DNA from: Halicephalobus mephisto
Taxonomy: Eukaryota > Nematoda > Chromadorea > Rhabditida > Panagrolaimidae
Length of the DNA stretch: 64,000 nucleotides
Direction: 5' to 3'
Assembly (NCBI GenBank): GCA_009193035.1
Contig: SWDT01000148.1
Location: 1 to 64,000, forward strand
The first letter of the stretch is position 1; every line of letters begins with the position of its first letter. The translations under genes and the position numbers were made by a program. Under the pieces are notes generated by a model. That model worked only from the letters and a program-made list of their open reading frames with translations, was not told the DNA's origin and made no database searches. This document shows, piece after piece, positions 10,651 to 22,868 of this stretch.

Positions 10651-12155
10651 ACATAAAACAAATTTTTTCGTTTTTTTCTAAAACGTCATTAAAAATCAAT
10701 ATTTTTTTGGGCATTAATTCATATTTTACAAAATTTAATTTTTTTTAAATTTAAATTTTTTTAATTTTTTAGTTTTTTTTAAATTTAAAAATTTAAAATT
10801 TTTTTAAAATTTTAATATTTTTTATTTTTTTTTAATTTTAAAATTTTTTTTATTTTAGAAATTTTAATTTTTTATAATTTTTTTAATTTTTTTATTTTTT
10901 TATAATTTTTATTTTCTTCAATTTTTTTGTTTTTTAATTTTTTTTTTTTTGTTTTTTTATTTTTTTATAATTTTTATTTTCTTCAATTTTTTTGTTTTTT
11001 AATTTTTATTTTTTTAATTTTTTTAAAACTTATTTAAAATAATTGTCTTACGGTCACGTTACTTGAAATAATTAATCCGGTCTGTGATGAATGAAAATTT
11101 TTGTCACGTGTTTAATTTTTTAAAAATGTTTTATAATTCAAAAGTCACGTATTTCGAAAAATGTCAAAGCACTTTTTTTAAATTTATTTCCGTAAAAAAC
11201 AAAAAACAAAAAAACAAAATTAAACAAAAACAAATCAAAATAATTTACTTTTTCAGACCGATTTTGCGTTCAAAAAAATCCATAATTTTTTTAAAAATTT
11301 AAATTTAAAAATTTTTATTTAAAAAAATCAATATTTTTTAACATAATTTTTAGTCGAAAAACTTTTATTTTTATAAAAGTTAAAAAAAATTAAATTTATA
11401 TTTTTTTTTAATTTTTAAAATTAAATTTCTTTTTTTTTTAAATTTTAAAAATTTAATTTTTATTTTAAAAAAATAACATTTTAAAGGAATTTACTGTAAA
11501 TTAATTTTTATAGATTTTTCAAAAACATGATTTATGTAAAAATCCAAAAAAAATGGATTTATCTAAATATTCAAAAAACCTCACATTTTCGTACATTTCG
11601 TCAACTCAATGAAGACAAACAAAATATTAAAAATTATTTTTTAAAATAAAAATTCACAAATCTGAAAAAATTTAAAAGACAATTGGAGATTCTTCAAATT
11701 CGATTTCCGTTGTCTAGGTTACTGCTTAATTTCGACAGTACTTTGGATTCTGTACCCCGGAAAAGAAAAATTAATCCTGTTGATGCCTTAGGGTAAATTA
11801 TTTAAAAAACAAAAACATGGTAAATTTAGACAAATTTTGAATGAAAAACAAATTTTGTAAATTTCCAAAAAACAAAAATTTTTAAAAAATTAAGAATTTT
11901 CCAGATCTTCAAAAATCCAAAAATCTAACACCACAAAAAATATATTTTTTAATAAATTTTAAAATTTCAAAAAAAAAATAATTTTTAAAAAAAAGTAAAA
12001 ATTTTTAAATATTTTTTTTTAAATTTAAAAAAAAGTAAAAATTCCAAAAAATTTTTTAAATATTTTTTTTAATTTAAAAATAGACTTAAAACAGCACGAA
12101 AATGATATTCACGGTAATTTGATAAAGACATCTTGGGTTAAAAATAAACTTAGAC
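10651..12155. other. A/T homopolymer-rich intergenic DNA
   Basis: Long runs of A and T with little other content. A short more complex segment at about 11690-11790 has no open frame of interest. No gene, RNA or mobile element recognised. Confidence 0.5.
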
Positions 12156-12870
12156 CATGGTTTGGAAAATTAGCCACATAATAACCCTACAACATCACTA
12201 CAATTATACATACAGTACCTTCGTGAAAATTCCATCTTATTGAATATTTAAATCGCAATTCCAAAAACCAAAAAAACAATGTAAATTAATTTTTAAAAAT
12301 TTACAAAGAATCTATAAAAATCCAAACTTGTTGAATATTCATAATGTAATTTCAAAAAACAAAAACAATGTATATCACTTTTAAAATACTACTAAAATTA
12401 CCTATACACTACTTCAAAAGTCCCACCTGTATGAATATATATAATATAACTCTAAAAATACATAAATCACTTTTAAAATACTACTAAAATTATCTATATA
12501 GTATCTCAAAACTCCCAACTTTCTTAATATCCATAATGTAACACCAAAAAATACATAAATCACTTTCAAAATTCTACTAAAATTATCTATACACTACTTC
12601 AAAAGTCCCACCTTTCTTAATATCCATAATGTAACATCAAAAAATACATAAATTACTTCCTAAACACCACTAAAGTCACCGATAAAGCACTTTTACAAAA
12701 ATTTCACTTATTTTAATATCTACAATCCCATAAAGAAAATATGTAAATTACTTTTGAATCATGGAAATTATTTGTAAAGCACCTTTGTGAAAATCCCCAC
12801 TTATTGAATATCCACTGTAATTCCAAAAAGAAAAACAACAAACTACCCTCCTCTACGACGTTCCTGAATC
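12156..12870. repeat. Tandem repeat, about 95-105 bp unit
   Basis: Seven or so degenerate units containing TACATAAATCACTTTTAAAA, ACTACTAAAATTATCTATAC, ACTACTTCAAAAGTCCCACC and a TTAATATCCATAATGTAA word. Best preserved between 12380 and 12650. Confidence 0.8.
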
Positions 12871-14690
12871 ATCCACAAAGCACCTCCACCGCGGTTCTCA
12901 AAAGTCCAATTTTCCAAATTTACCGTATCTACTTTACATACTTTCGTAAAAATATGCGATCAAGTAACGATCACCAGACCTAAGTTCAAATGAAAAACAA
13001 TCGTCCAAAACCAGAAGTCACGATGGTACCCTATCTTGTTTTTCGTTTTTCTCGAGTAATTCTTCCTGAGAAAAAAATTAAGAATAAAGCGAAGCAAACA
13101 AAAGAAGATCCAAAAGAACAGGAAATATTGTTTTCATTTTGCGGGGTCATAAATTGAAAAAAAAACGAGAATGCGCCTCCAGCAACAAACTTTATCGTTG
13201 AAAAAAATGTTCGAAAACAAGGCACGTCAGAATCCATTTAGTATACGTGCTGAACATAGCAGCTGAAAAAAATTAAACTTGTAAATATGTTTTTAATTTT
13301 TAAAATTAAATTTTATAAATTTTTTTAAAAATAATTTTCAAAATTAAATTCCATAAAAAATTATTTTTAAATAGTTTTAAAAAAACTCCACATAAAATTA
13401 CTTTTTTTAAGTATTGTTAAAATTAAACTTCATATAAAATTTTTTTTTAAAAATTAAATTTTATAAAAAATTATTTTTTTTAATATTGTTTTTAAAATTT
13501 TTTGTTTTTTATATTTAAATTAATTTAGTCAATGAAAATAAAACTGATATTGTTCTCAAAAAATAAAAATTAAGTTTTTTCTCGAAAAGTGGAAAAATTT
13601 TAATCACATGGAACTTTAAAAAATTTTGGATTATTGATATTTAACTTTTAAAATTATACTTATTCAAAAAAAATAGGTCAAAAAAATGACCTCGAATTTT
13701 TAAAATTTTTAAATTAAAAAAAACAATTATCTAGTAGAGGAAAAAATTGGATTTTCGCCAACATTGAAGACGTAATTGGAGTTCTCGGTGATACGGTTAA
13801 TTATATTGTTGGAATTTTGCAGAATTGGAGTAGAAAATAGAATTTAGTTTTCTTCAATAATAATAATTACTTGAAAAATAAACAAAATGACGTCAGAAAA
13901 CTGCCTTGACACAATCATCCTATTTTCGGAAAACTCCAGAATCCCAGATTTAACAAACATCAAAAATCCTAGAAAATCCAAAAAACTTTAATCCAAAAAA
14001 ACTACTTTTTAACACCATCTACCCTTACAGTACCCCCTGACCCCAAATAAACAGATTATCAAGTTCATCCTAACCTGACATGGTTTCAAAATGGGTGTTC
14101 AGAACAACTCAGAGAAGAATGCAAAACGGAAACGCCCAAGGCGTTGGTAGAAAACATCTTAATCAATCGATTGATTTGTTCAATCCACTAAAATGCCCTA
14201 GGGAAAAGAAATTCCAGAAATGGAAACAAAACAACAAAAAACGAGGATTGGTTTTCTTTGAAATGAATTTCAATTTTGAGCGGGCAGCAAATAGGTCAAA
14301 TAGAAAACAACTTGAGCCTTCAGCTGGTCTTCCGGAAGCGAGCAATTCTTAGTAATACATCAACACAGAATCTAGTAGTTACCAAAATAAGGATAAAAAT
14401 GGAACACACAGGTGCTGACATAAAAAAACATGTTTTTATATGAAAATCATAACCAATCAAGTTTCAGAAAACAACTTAAGCCTCCAACTAGTCTTCCGGA
14501 AACAAGTGGTTTCTGAAATCCATCAACGAAGAATCTATCAGTTATCAAAACAAAGATAAAAATGGAACACAGGTGCTAACGCCAAAAAAATGTTTTTATA
14601 TGAAAACCAAGACCAATGAGGTTTCTGCCATGTGTAAATGACGTTATCTAAGGTGTGTTCAAAGTTAAAAAAATATTATCACAGTCGAAA
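12871..14690. other. Intergenic DNA without a recognised gene
   Basis: AT-rich except about 12840-13260 and 14060-14360, which have mixed composition. Two related segments, 14300-14440 and 14465-14610, share CAACTTGAGCCTTCAGCTGG / CAACTTAAGCCTCCAACTAG and a following ATGGAACACA word: a diverged direct duplication about 165-180 bp apart. Confidence 0.4.
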
Positions 14691-15420
14691 AAGTAAAATA
14701 AATGGAGGGAACACAGAGGCTAAGAGTTTTCGGCCGTTGTTTTCGCGTTCGTCAAGAGAAAATATGTGACGCAAGTTAGTCCGTGTGGAGAGAGTACAAG
14801 TTTGTTCGCTCCCTCGCAGATGTGCGTCACACAATGTTCGTCCGTACACAATGAGAGAGTACACACTCGCACTCTTTTTTCAAAACAAGTCTGTCCGTGC
14901 AGTGTGAGTACGCACACATCCCTCCGTTCCCAATATCTGTATGAAAACAAATTCGTCCGTGTAAAGCGAGAGAGTGCACACTCGCTCCTTCTTTTCCAGT
15001 GTCTCTGTAAAAACAAATTTGTCTGTGTGGAGAGAGTGCGTCCTCTCTCTCTCCGGAGATGTGTGTCACGTCAAGTTGGTCCACTGAACCGAGCGAGTGC
15101 ATTCTTTTGAAATTTTATGAAAACAAGTCGGTCGGTGTGATGCAAGTCCACGCCCGTTTTTCTCTCTTTGAAAAATGATCAAAACAACATTACTGACGAA
15201 CTTTCTGCAGCGAACACACAATGTTTTCGACTTGTTTTGTCCCTTTTCTCGCTGACAATTTCGTCAAAGATGCCTTGGGGTAGTTACTCTCGCTTTGTTT
15301 GCGCTCTCGTCCCTCTCCTCAGATGCTTGCGCAGGCTTCAAAACAGATTTGTAAATGTTTAAAAAACCGAAATTCCACAACCAAAATGATTGATTTTTGT
15401 GTTCATTGCCCTTGGCGAAG
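14691..15420. promoter_or_regulatory. GA/CT-rich repeated island, promoter-like
   Basis: The most GC-balanced part of the 22-kb gene-free block. Five or six imperfect units (about 70-110 bp) share AAACAAATTCGTCCGTGT, GAGAGAGTGCACACTCGC and CTCTCTCTCTCC words. It continues into CTCTCGTCCCTCTCCTCAG at about 15303-15321, which resembles a pyrimidine-rich acceptor or start region. Nematode start regions are often GAGA-rich; the 5' ends of the ZIP gene (38.6 kb) and hydrolase (42.5 kb) have similar words. It could be a distal promoter or enhancer of the IRS or TSC22 gene. No protein frame is convincing. Confidence 0.4.
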
Positions 15421-15842
15421 GAACACTGACTCAGAAATTGGTCAACATAAAACGTTTAAAATTAGTCATAATCAATCCTAATTTTATCCTTCGACTTTGA
15501 AAAAAGTCCATTGAAACTAATTTGCACTTTTAATTCGCTCACTGCACTTTCGGTCGAAACAATGAGACAAAGGATACTGTAATGGGGACGAAAACATGGC
15601 AAATGTGTTTTCAAAGTACAATTTAAAGATTAAAAAATTCGGAAGAAAAATGTCAAAAAAACAAGAGACTGAATCGAAAATAATCGTCGCAGGAGTAGAC
15701 ATTTGAGGATTTTGTTAAAGCCACCAATGTCATTATCGAAACGACATCAATGAGTCAGCACGATGTTTACTAATCTAGAATATTATCAATGTTGTCAACT
15801 AAAGCCGCAATTTCCCATGAAAGAAAACAAGTCTAGTAAGGA
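15421..15842. other. Intergenic DNA
   Basis: Mixed-composition sequence with no supported gene; short open frames only. Confidence 0.3.
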
Positions 15843-16600
15843 AATTGGATAGTGACTGATTTTGGATAGTATCCATTTTTAGTAGAACTGTTAGTCACTA
15901 TCCAAAATCAGCTCCAATGAGGAAATTGGATAGTGACTGATTTTGGATAGTATCCATTTTTAGTAGAACTATTAGTCACTATCTAAAATCAGTTCCAATG
16001 AGGAAATTGGATAGTGTCTATTTTTACCTAAAATTAAAATTTCTTAATCACTATCCAAAATCAGCTTCAATGAGGAAATTGGATAGTGACTGATTTTGGA
16101 TACTATCCATTTTTAGTAGAACTGTTAGTCACTATCTAAAAACAAGTCTAATAAAATCAAGGATAGTGTCCATTCTTGACTAAAACCTAACCTTCTTAGT
16201 CACTATCCACTTCTCCTTTGTATAGTGACTAGGATTTTTTTCTCAGTCACTATCCGAAAACAAACTAAATAAAAAAGTTGGACAATGATTGATTTTAAAT
16301 TTTGATCATTGGCCCTATTGGAGCTGTCCAAGTCACTAAAAACAGCTCCAATAAGAAAATGAATAGTGTCCAATTTCGACTCAAACTGAACCTTTCCAGT
16401 CACTATTTAAAAGTTATTGGGGCTGTCAAGATTACTGTCCAAAAATCAATTCTAATAAAAACCGAATAGTGTCTACTCTAAACAAAAACAAAACCTTTCC
16501 AGTCACTATCTTCAAAGTTTACTGGGGTTGTTAAAAACTAACCAAAAACGACTTCAATAGAGTTTGAATAGTGACGACCTCTTAGACACTATCTTTTATC
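15843..16600. repeat. GGATAGTGAC hairpin-forming repeat, locus 2 (81-bp tandem)
   Basis: Starts as a clean direct tandem repeat: GGATAGTGACTG or GGATAGTGTC at 15847, 15928, 16009 and 16081 (spacing 81, 81, 72). Each unit also contains the reverse core AGTCACTATCCAAAATCAG. The later units decay. Confidence 0.9.
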
Positions 16601-17640
16601 AGAATTCTCATTTATAAAAAACACCAATAAAAATTTAGATAATGGAGATATTTTGGAAAACATTTTTTCAATTTATTACAATTTTTATTTTTTCTAAAAA
16701 ATCAAAAAAGACAATAATGATTATTTTAAATATTTTTTTAGTTTTTTTATTTTTTTAATTCAAAAAAGATAAAATAATAATTATTTTAAATATTTTTTTA
16801 GTTTTTATTTTTTTTTAATTCAAAAAAGACAGAATAGTGATTATTTTAAATATTTTAAATATTTTTTAGTTTTTTTATTTTTTTAAAATATAAATGAAAC
16901 TAGAATAGTGACTACTTTTTAGACACTGTATTTTCAATTTATTACAACTTTTATTTTTCCTAAAAACGAAATAATGATTACTTTCAATTCTTTTCTTTTT
17001 TTTTTAAACTAAAATTTTAGTGACGAAATTTTAAACATTATTTTTTTACAACTTTTTCTAAAAACAACAATGAAAATAGGATAGTGACTGATTTTGAAAT
17101 TTTTATAATTTTAATTTTCTCTAAAAACAAGATAGTGACTGATTTTAAGATACTTTATTTTTTATTTTTATTTTCTCATAAAACAACTAAAATTTTAATA
17201 ATAGAATTTTAAACATTTTTTTACAACTTTTTCTAAAAACATCAATAAAAATAGGATAGTGACTGATTTTGAAATTTCTATAATTTTAATTTTCTCTAAA
17301 AACAAGATAGTGAATATTTTTAAGGTACTGTATTTTTTATTTTTATTTTCTCATAAAACGACGAAAATTTTAATAACAAAGTTTTGAATATCATTTTTCT
17401 TCTTTTACAACTTTTTCTAAAAACAACAATGAAAATAGGATAGTGACTGATTTTGAAATTTCTATAATTTTAATTTTCTCTAAAAACAAGATAGTGACTA
17501 TTTTTAAAATACTGTATTTTTTATTTTTATTTTCTCATAAAACGACGAAAATTTTAATAACAAAGTTTTGAATATCATTTTTCTTTTTTTACAACTTTTT
17601 CTAAAAACAGCTTCAAAAAATCACGTATTTTTCAAATCTA
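16601..17640. repeat. Decayed AT-rich repeats with GATAGTGACTGATTTT core
   Basis: Units of about 174-185 bp, best seen at 17079, 17253 and 17438: AGGATAGTGACTGATTTTG, then TCTATAATTTTAATTTTCTC, AAAACAAGATAGTGA and TTTACAACTTTTTCTAAAAA. It looks like a composite of the hairpin core with A/T filler. Confidence 0.75.
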
Positions 17641-17970
17641 AAAAATTCATGCTTTCCCTTTTTTGAAATTTTATTAATAGTGATTATTATCACGTGTAAA
17701 ATTATTTAGCCCAGTCATTATTAAGTTACATTTTCTCTACTTTACATGTTTTTAATTTTTTTTTCATCAAAACAATTTTAGTCTCTATAGGGATTAAGCA
17801 GCCCTGCCTTTTTTGCGACAAACATTGAATTTCATCAGTCATCATAACGAGGATTATAGAAGCACCAGAAACATTGTTTTGATGACACAAATCCGTGTCA
17901 AAAAGTGCAAAACAAATTTTTCTTAGTAAACAAGTTTCCAGGTGTTTCTGCAGCGTTTGTTGCAAAGTAA
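17641..17970. other. Intergenic DNA
   Basis: No gene recognised. The open minus frame 17965-17726 lacks features of a known family. Confidence 0.3.
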
Positions 17971-18430
17971 AAAATGATCGAATTTAAAATTTTAAGCATT
18001 AGTTCTTAAGGGACAATTTTAAGTCCAAAAATCATTCATAAAATTATTATTTTTTTAAAATCAAAATTTAAACTAAATTTTTTTACAATTTCATATAAAA
18101 ATTAAAATATTAAAAATGATCGAATTTAAAATTTTAAGCATTAGTTCTTAAGGGACAATTTTGAGTTCAAAAATCATTCATAAAATTATTATTTTTCTTT
18201 AACTTTTAAAAAGATTAAAATTCGAACTAAATTTTTTTACAATTTTATATAAAAATTAAAATATTAAAAATAATCAAATTTAAAATTTTAAGTATTAGTT
18301 CTTAAGTGACAATTTTGAGTCCAAAAATCATTCATAAATTTATTATTTTTTTTTAACTTTAAAAAAAATCAAAATCCAAACTAAAATTATCTACAATTTC
18401 TATATTTTTAAACTTTAAGTTTTTTACAAT
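17971..18430. repeat. Tandem repeat, about 143-bp unit
   Basis: Three copies starting at about 17976, 18118 and 18263. Shared words: AATTTAAAATTTTAAGCATT, AGTTCTTAAGGGACAATTTT and AAAAATCATTCATAAAATTA. Confidence 0.8.
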
Positions 18431-19490
18431 TTTATATAAAAATTAAAATATTAAAAAAATAAAAAAAGATTTTAATCAAAGTTAAAAAATATTAAATATT
18501 AATTTCCTAATCAAAAGTATGTTTTTCATTAGCTTTTATATCTTCAGAATCCCCTGAAAATTCTTTTCCGTTACCAAATGTGATTTAATATAAAAATAAA
18601 AAAAATAAAAAAAATATAAAAATATAAAAATTAATTTTTTTAAATTTCAAAAAATTTCAAAAATTACAATTTCGATTAAAATTTTATTTTTTATTTTTTA
18701 AAATAAATTTATGCATTTTTAAAAATCTTCATTTTTTAAAAATTACATTTTATTTTTTAAAAACTTATTTTTATTTTAAAAAAAATTAATTTCTGTATTT
18801 TTTTAAAGTTAACTTTTGTATTTTTGTAATCTTCGAAATTTCCGCTACAATTTTGTATATAAATAAATTTAAAAATCTAAAAAACAAAAATTTTAAATAA
18901 AATTAAAAAATAAATTTAAAATTTTTTAAAATTTAAATATTAAAAAAATTTTTTTTTAATTTTAAAAATCTTAATTTTTTCTTAATTTAAAAAATCTTTA
19001 ATTTTTTTCAAGTTTTTAGAATTTTTATTTTTTTCAAATTTTTAGAATTTTTATTTTTTTTTTAAATTTTAGAATTTTTATTTTTTTTTTAAATTTAAAA
19101 AATTTTTATTTTTTTGTTTGTACCAAATATGGATTTTCAAAAGCTTTCAATTTTCTGAAAAAACAATGAAAAACAAACTCGATTCTGAAAAATCTGTTAC
19201 TCTCGGAGTAGGCTTGGTTAGAAAAACAGTTTCCTCTGCCTCGCTAAAGTCGGAGAAAAACGTAAACAAGTCCATCTTTCATTCTCCCCTGTTTTTTTGT
19301 TTTGTTCGTCTTTTGGGGGACGAGCAAAAAAGGACAAAAACAATTTTAACCTTCAACTGACCAGGTTCAGACGGAATTTTGTAAATCATTTGTATTGTTT
19401 CTTTGAAAAAATGAAGAATGATGAAACAAACGAGAACTGGCACTGGGGTAGGGGTACTTTGATTCTTGAAAAAATACAATAAAGATAAAG
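18431..19490. other. A/T-rich intergenic DNA with one small complex island
   Basis: Homopolymer-rich up to about 19115. At 19180-19480 composition is mixed and a plus frame reads GVGLVRKTVSSASLKSEKN; no family is recognised and both ends lack support, so no gene is called. Confidence 0.3.
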
Positions 19491-20460
19491 TACAAAAATT
19501 ATCCTGAAGTAAAGTTACTTTGTACTTTATCTTTATCCTATTTTTCCTGAAAAAACCAAAAACGACCCTGAAGTAAAGTTACTTTTGAGTCTTGGAACGA
19601 AAATAAGATAAAAATAAAATACAAAAATGATCTTAAAGTAAAGTTACCTTTGATTCTTGGAACGAAAACAAAGCAATAATAAAATTCAAAAAAATAAATC
19701 TCAGATAAAAGTAATTTTATTATTAACACAAAAATAATAAAAAAAATTAAAAAGTAATTCGTAAAGCGGAAGTTTTTTGATTTTTTTAAACGAAAACAAA
19801 AAATAAAATGTAAAAAATAACTCTAGAGGTACTTTGGTTCTTGAAACGAAAACAAAGCAATAATAAAGTGTAAAAAATAACTTTCAGATAAAAGTACTTT
19901 TATGATTAACATGAAAATAAAAAAAAACTAAAATAAAAATAACTATAAAGTAGAAGTATATCAACTTTCGAAACAAAAACCAAAGAATAATAAAAATTCA
20001 AAAAATAACCCTCAGAATAAAAGTAATTTTATTATTAACTCGAAAATTAAATAATAAAAATTTAAAAAACAACTATAAAATAAAAATTCTTTGATTTTTG
20101 GAAATTAAATAATAAAAAAATTCAAAAAATAACTATAAAGTAAAAGTTTTTTAATTTTCGACAATTAAATAATAAAAAAATTTAAAAAACAACTATAAAA
20201 TAAAAATTCTTTGATTTTTGAGAATTAAATAATAAAAAAATTAAAAAAATAACTATAAAGTAAAAGTTCTTTGATTTTCGAAAACTAAAAAATAAAAAAA
20301 TTCAAAAAATAATTATAAAGTAAAAGTTCTTTGATTTTCGAAAATTAAATAATAATAAAATTTAAAAAATAACTATAAAATAAAAGTTCTTTGATTTTCG
20401 AAAACCAAAGAATAAAAAAATTCGAAAAATAACCCTGGGATATTTTAGGTTTTGAAAAGA
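19491..20460. repeat. Tandem repeat, about 60-bp unit
   Basis: About 13 units with TAACTATAAAGTAAAAGTTC, TTTGATTTTCGAAAATTAAA and TAATAAAAAAATTC. The 19500-19900 copies are longer variants with TAAAGTTACTTTTGAGTCTT and GGAACGAAAAC. The minus-strand open frames here are by-products. Confidence 0.8.
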
Positions 20461-20780
20461 AAACGAGATAATGATGAAATAGTAAACATGAAAATTGGTC
20501 AAAAACGGTTACGAAAGTGTTCCGGATGAGTAGGATGTATTTTGAAATATTTTCGATTTAGACAAACAAGAGAAAATTATCCAAAATAAAAACAAAAAAT
20601 GACGAATATATTCAATATGAAAATTATAAATTTTTTATAAAAAAGTAAAATCTGAAACAAAAATAATATTTTTATTTTCACGTAATTTTTCGTAAAAAAA
20701 AATAAAACTTTCGTTTCATCGAAGAAATTCCGAAATTTTTGTTTTTTAATGTAAAGTGTAAATTTTAACACAAAAACGAA
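20461..20780. other. Intergenic DNA
   Basis: AT-rich, no gene seen. Confidence 0.3.
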
Positions 20781-21350
20781 TTATTTTATAAATAATGTTC
20801 CTAAAACGAAAATAAAAAATAAAAAATTTGGTCCTGTCACGAAAATTGCAAAATGTTTTATTTTTGGAAAACATGAGTCTTGGAACGAAAATAAAAAATC
20901 TCATAAATGATGTTCCTAAAACGAAAATAAAGAAAGTCAAATTTGGTCCTGTCACGAAAATTGCAAAATGTTTTATTTTTGGAAAACATGGATCCTAACA
21001 CGAAAATTAAATTTAAAAATAAATTTACTCTCACCACGAAAATTTAAAAAATTTTATTTTTTTTAAATTCCTAACACGAAAACAAAAAAATACATTTACT
21101 CTCGCCACGAAAATTAAAAAATTTTTATTTTTTTAAATTCCTAACACGAAAATAAAACAAAAAAATACATTTACTCTCGTCACGAAAATTAAAAAATTTT
21201 TATTTTTTTAAATTCCTAACACGAAAATAAAGTTTAAAAATTAATTTACTCTCACCACGAAAATTACAAAATTTTATTTTTTTTAAAACTCTTAACACGA
21301 AAATAAAATTTAAAAAAAACCTAATCTCAACGCGAAAATTGTCATTTGTT
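20781..21350. repeat. Tandem array of the TTCGTG..GGAC family, locus 2
   Basis: Units of 60-125 bp with GGTCCTGTCACGAAAATTGC, CTAACACGAAAATAAA and CTCTCACCACGAAAATT cores. The 20830-20990 part contains a clean 125-bp duplication (ATGTTCCTAAAACGAAAATA ... GTCCTGTCACGAAAATTGCA). Confidence 0.85.
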
Positions 21351-22467
21351 TTTCATCAAAGTAAACGTTATTTTAAAGATCATACTTTTCCGAAAAAGAG
21401 CAATAAAATTACATTCACGTAGTCCTCAAAATAATCTTTTTCAAAAAAATTCTTCTTTTCAAAAATCATTATAGACAAATTTTCGAAAAAAATAAAAAAA
21501 AAATAATTATTTTTTACCGAGAATCATGAAAAAATTTTCAAAAACAATTTTTTTATCGAGATAAATTACGATAAAATTTCGAAAAAAATAAAAAAAAATA
21601 ATTTTCTTTTCAAAAATCAATATATAATTTTTAAAAAATTTTTTCTTTTCGAAAATCATTTTAAAAAAATTTAAAAATTATTTTCTTTTTAAAAATCAAT
21701 ATATAATTTTTAAAAAATTTTTTCTTTTCGAAAATCATTTTAAAAAAATTTAAAAATTATTTTCTTTTTAAAAGTTAATATATAATTTTTAAAAAAATTT
21801 AAAAAATTATTTTTTTTTCAAAAGTCAATATATACTTTTAAAAAAAATTTTTTCTTTTCGAGAATCATTATGAATAAAAATCCGAAAAAATAACCTTGTC
21901 CTATAAAATTTGTTTTTTAAATTTTTTTGGAGATAATTTCAAAAATTTTGTTTTCACAAATTTCTTCGAAAAAACAATTTTTTGGAATCTTTAATGACCT
22001 TGCACGTGAAATCCAAGAATCCTGAAAGTTTCATATTTTAAAATTTATGAATACGTGGGAATTAAGATAAAAAATAATTTTCATTGAGTCATTTTATTTT
22101 GAAAATAAAAATGATGTTAAAAAATTATTTTTACAAATTTAAAAAACTTCGATTTTTAAATATTCGAAATTTTAAAAATTTTAAAAAAGTTAAAATTTAA
22201 AACTTTTATGAAATTTTTAAAAATTTTAAAAAAGTTAAAATTTAAAACTTTTATGAAATTTTAAAAAAATTAAAAAATATCCGACAAAATTCTGGCATTT
22301 TTTATAAAATTATAGAAAATTAAAAATTAAAAAAAAGTTTTTATTTAATTTTTTAAATTTAGAAAATCCTATAAAATCCAAAAAAGTTTCTGTTCAATTT
22401 TTGAAGATTTCAAAAATATAAGATTTTCAAGATTTCAGAACTTTTCAAAGAATTCTAGAAATTTTTA
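21351..22467. repeat. AT-rich tandem repeats and filler
   Basis: 21580-21870 holds about four copies of a 75-80 bp unit with AATATATAATTTTTAAAAAA and TTTCTTTTCGAAAATCATTT. The remainder (to 22467) is A/T filler with a short 57-bp duplication at about 22190-22260. No gene. Confidence 0.6.
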
Positions 22468-22616
22468 CACACAAAAAAAGTAATTTTTAGTTTAATAAGA
22501 AGTAAAAATCGTCATTACTTTTTAATTTTCGTCACAAATGTCGAATATTTATGAAAATGTGATGATTGTGTCACATTTCGAAATTGTTAAAAAACTAAAA
22601 ACTAAATTTTTTGTGC
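22468..22616. mobile_element. MITE-like element, copy 1
   Basis: About 149 bp with inverted ends: ACACAAAAAAAGTAATTTTT on the left and AAAAACTAAATTTTTTGTG on the right. The interior holds CATTACTTTTTAATTTTCGT and ATGTGATGATTGTGTCACAT. No coding capacity. A second copy lies 100 bp away and relatives at 52.5 kb. Confidence 0.6.
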
Positions 22617-22716
22617 ATATTGGAGCTGTTTTGGACAGTGATTTTGAAAGCTCCAGTAAATTTTGAATAGTGACTAGAAAGTCCTGATTTCAAAAATAAA
22701 CACTATTCAAAATCCC
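22617..22716. repeat. Single GGATAGTGAC-family unit between two MITE-like copies
   Basis: TTGGAGCTGTTTTGGACAGT, then GAATAGTGACTAGAAAG and AACACTATTCAAAATCCC: one diverged unit of the hairpin family. Confidence 0.65.
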
Positions 22717-22868
22717 TACATACAAAAACGTAATTTTTAATTTAGTAAAAAGTCAAAATCATCATTACTTTTTAATTTTCGTCACAAATTTTGAATATTC
22801 ATAAAAATGTGATGATTGTGTTAGATTTCGAAATTGTTAAAAAACCAAAAACTAAATTTTTTGTGTAT
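22717..22868. mobile_element. MITE-like element, copy 2
   Basis: About 150 bp, same orientation and interior as copy 1 (CATTACTTTTTAATTTTCGT; AAATGTGATGATTGTGT). Ends are TACAAAAACGTAATTTTTAA and ACTAAATTTTTTGTGTA. Confidence 0.6.

Noticed and set aside
14720..15110. Overlapping 90-115 codon frames on both strands in the GA-rich island
   Set aside because: Frames differ between repeat units and encode low-complexity Cys/Ser/Arg stretches; the DNA repeat explains the openness.
19118..19360. Plus frame with SVTLGVGLVRKTVSSASLK as a gene
   Set aside because: No splice partners, no family, and it ends in low-complexity sequence.
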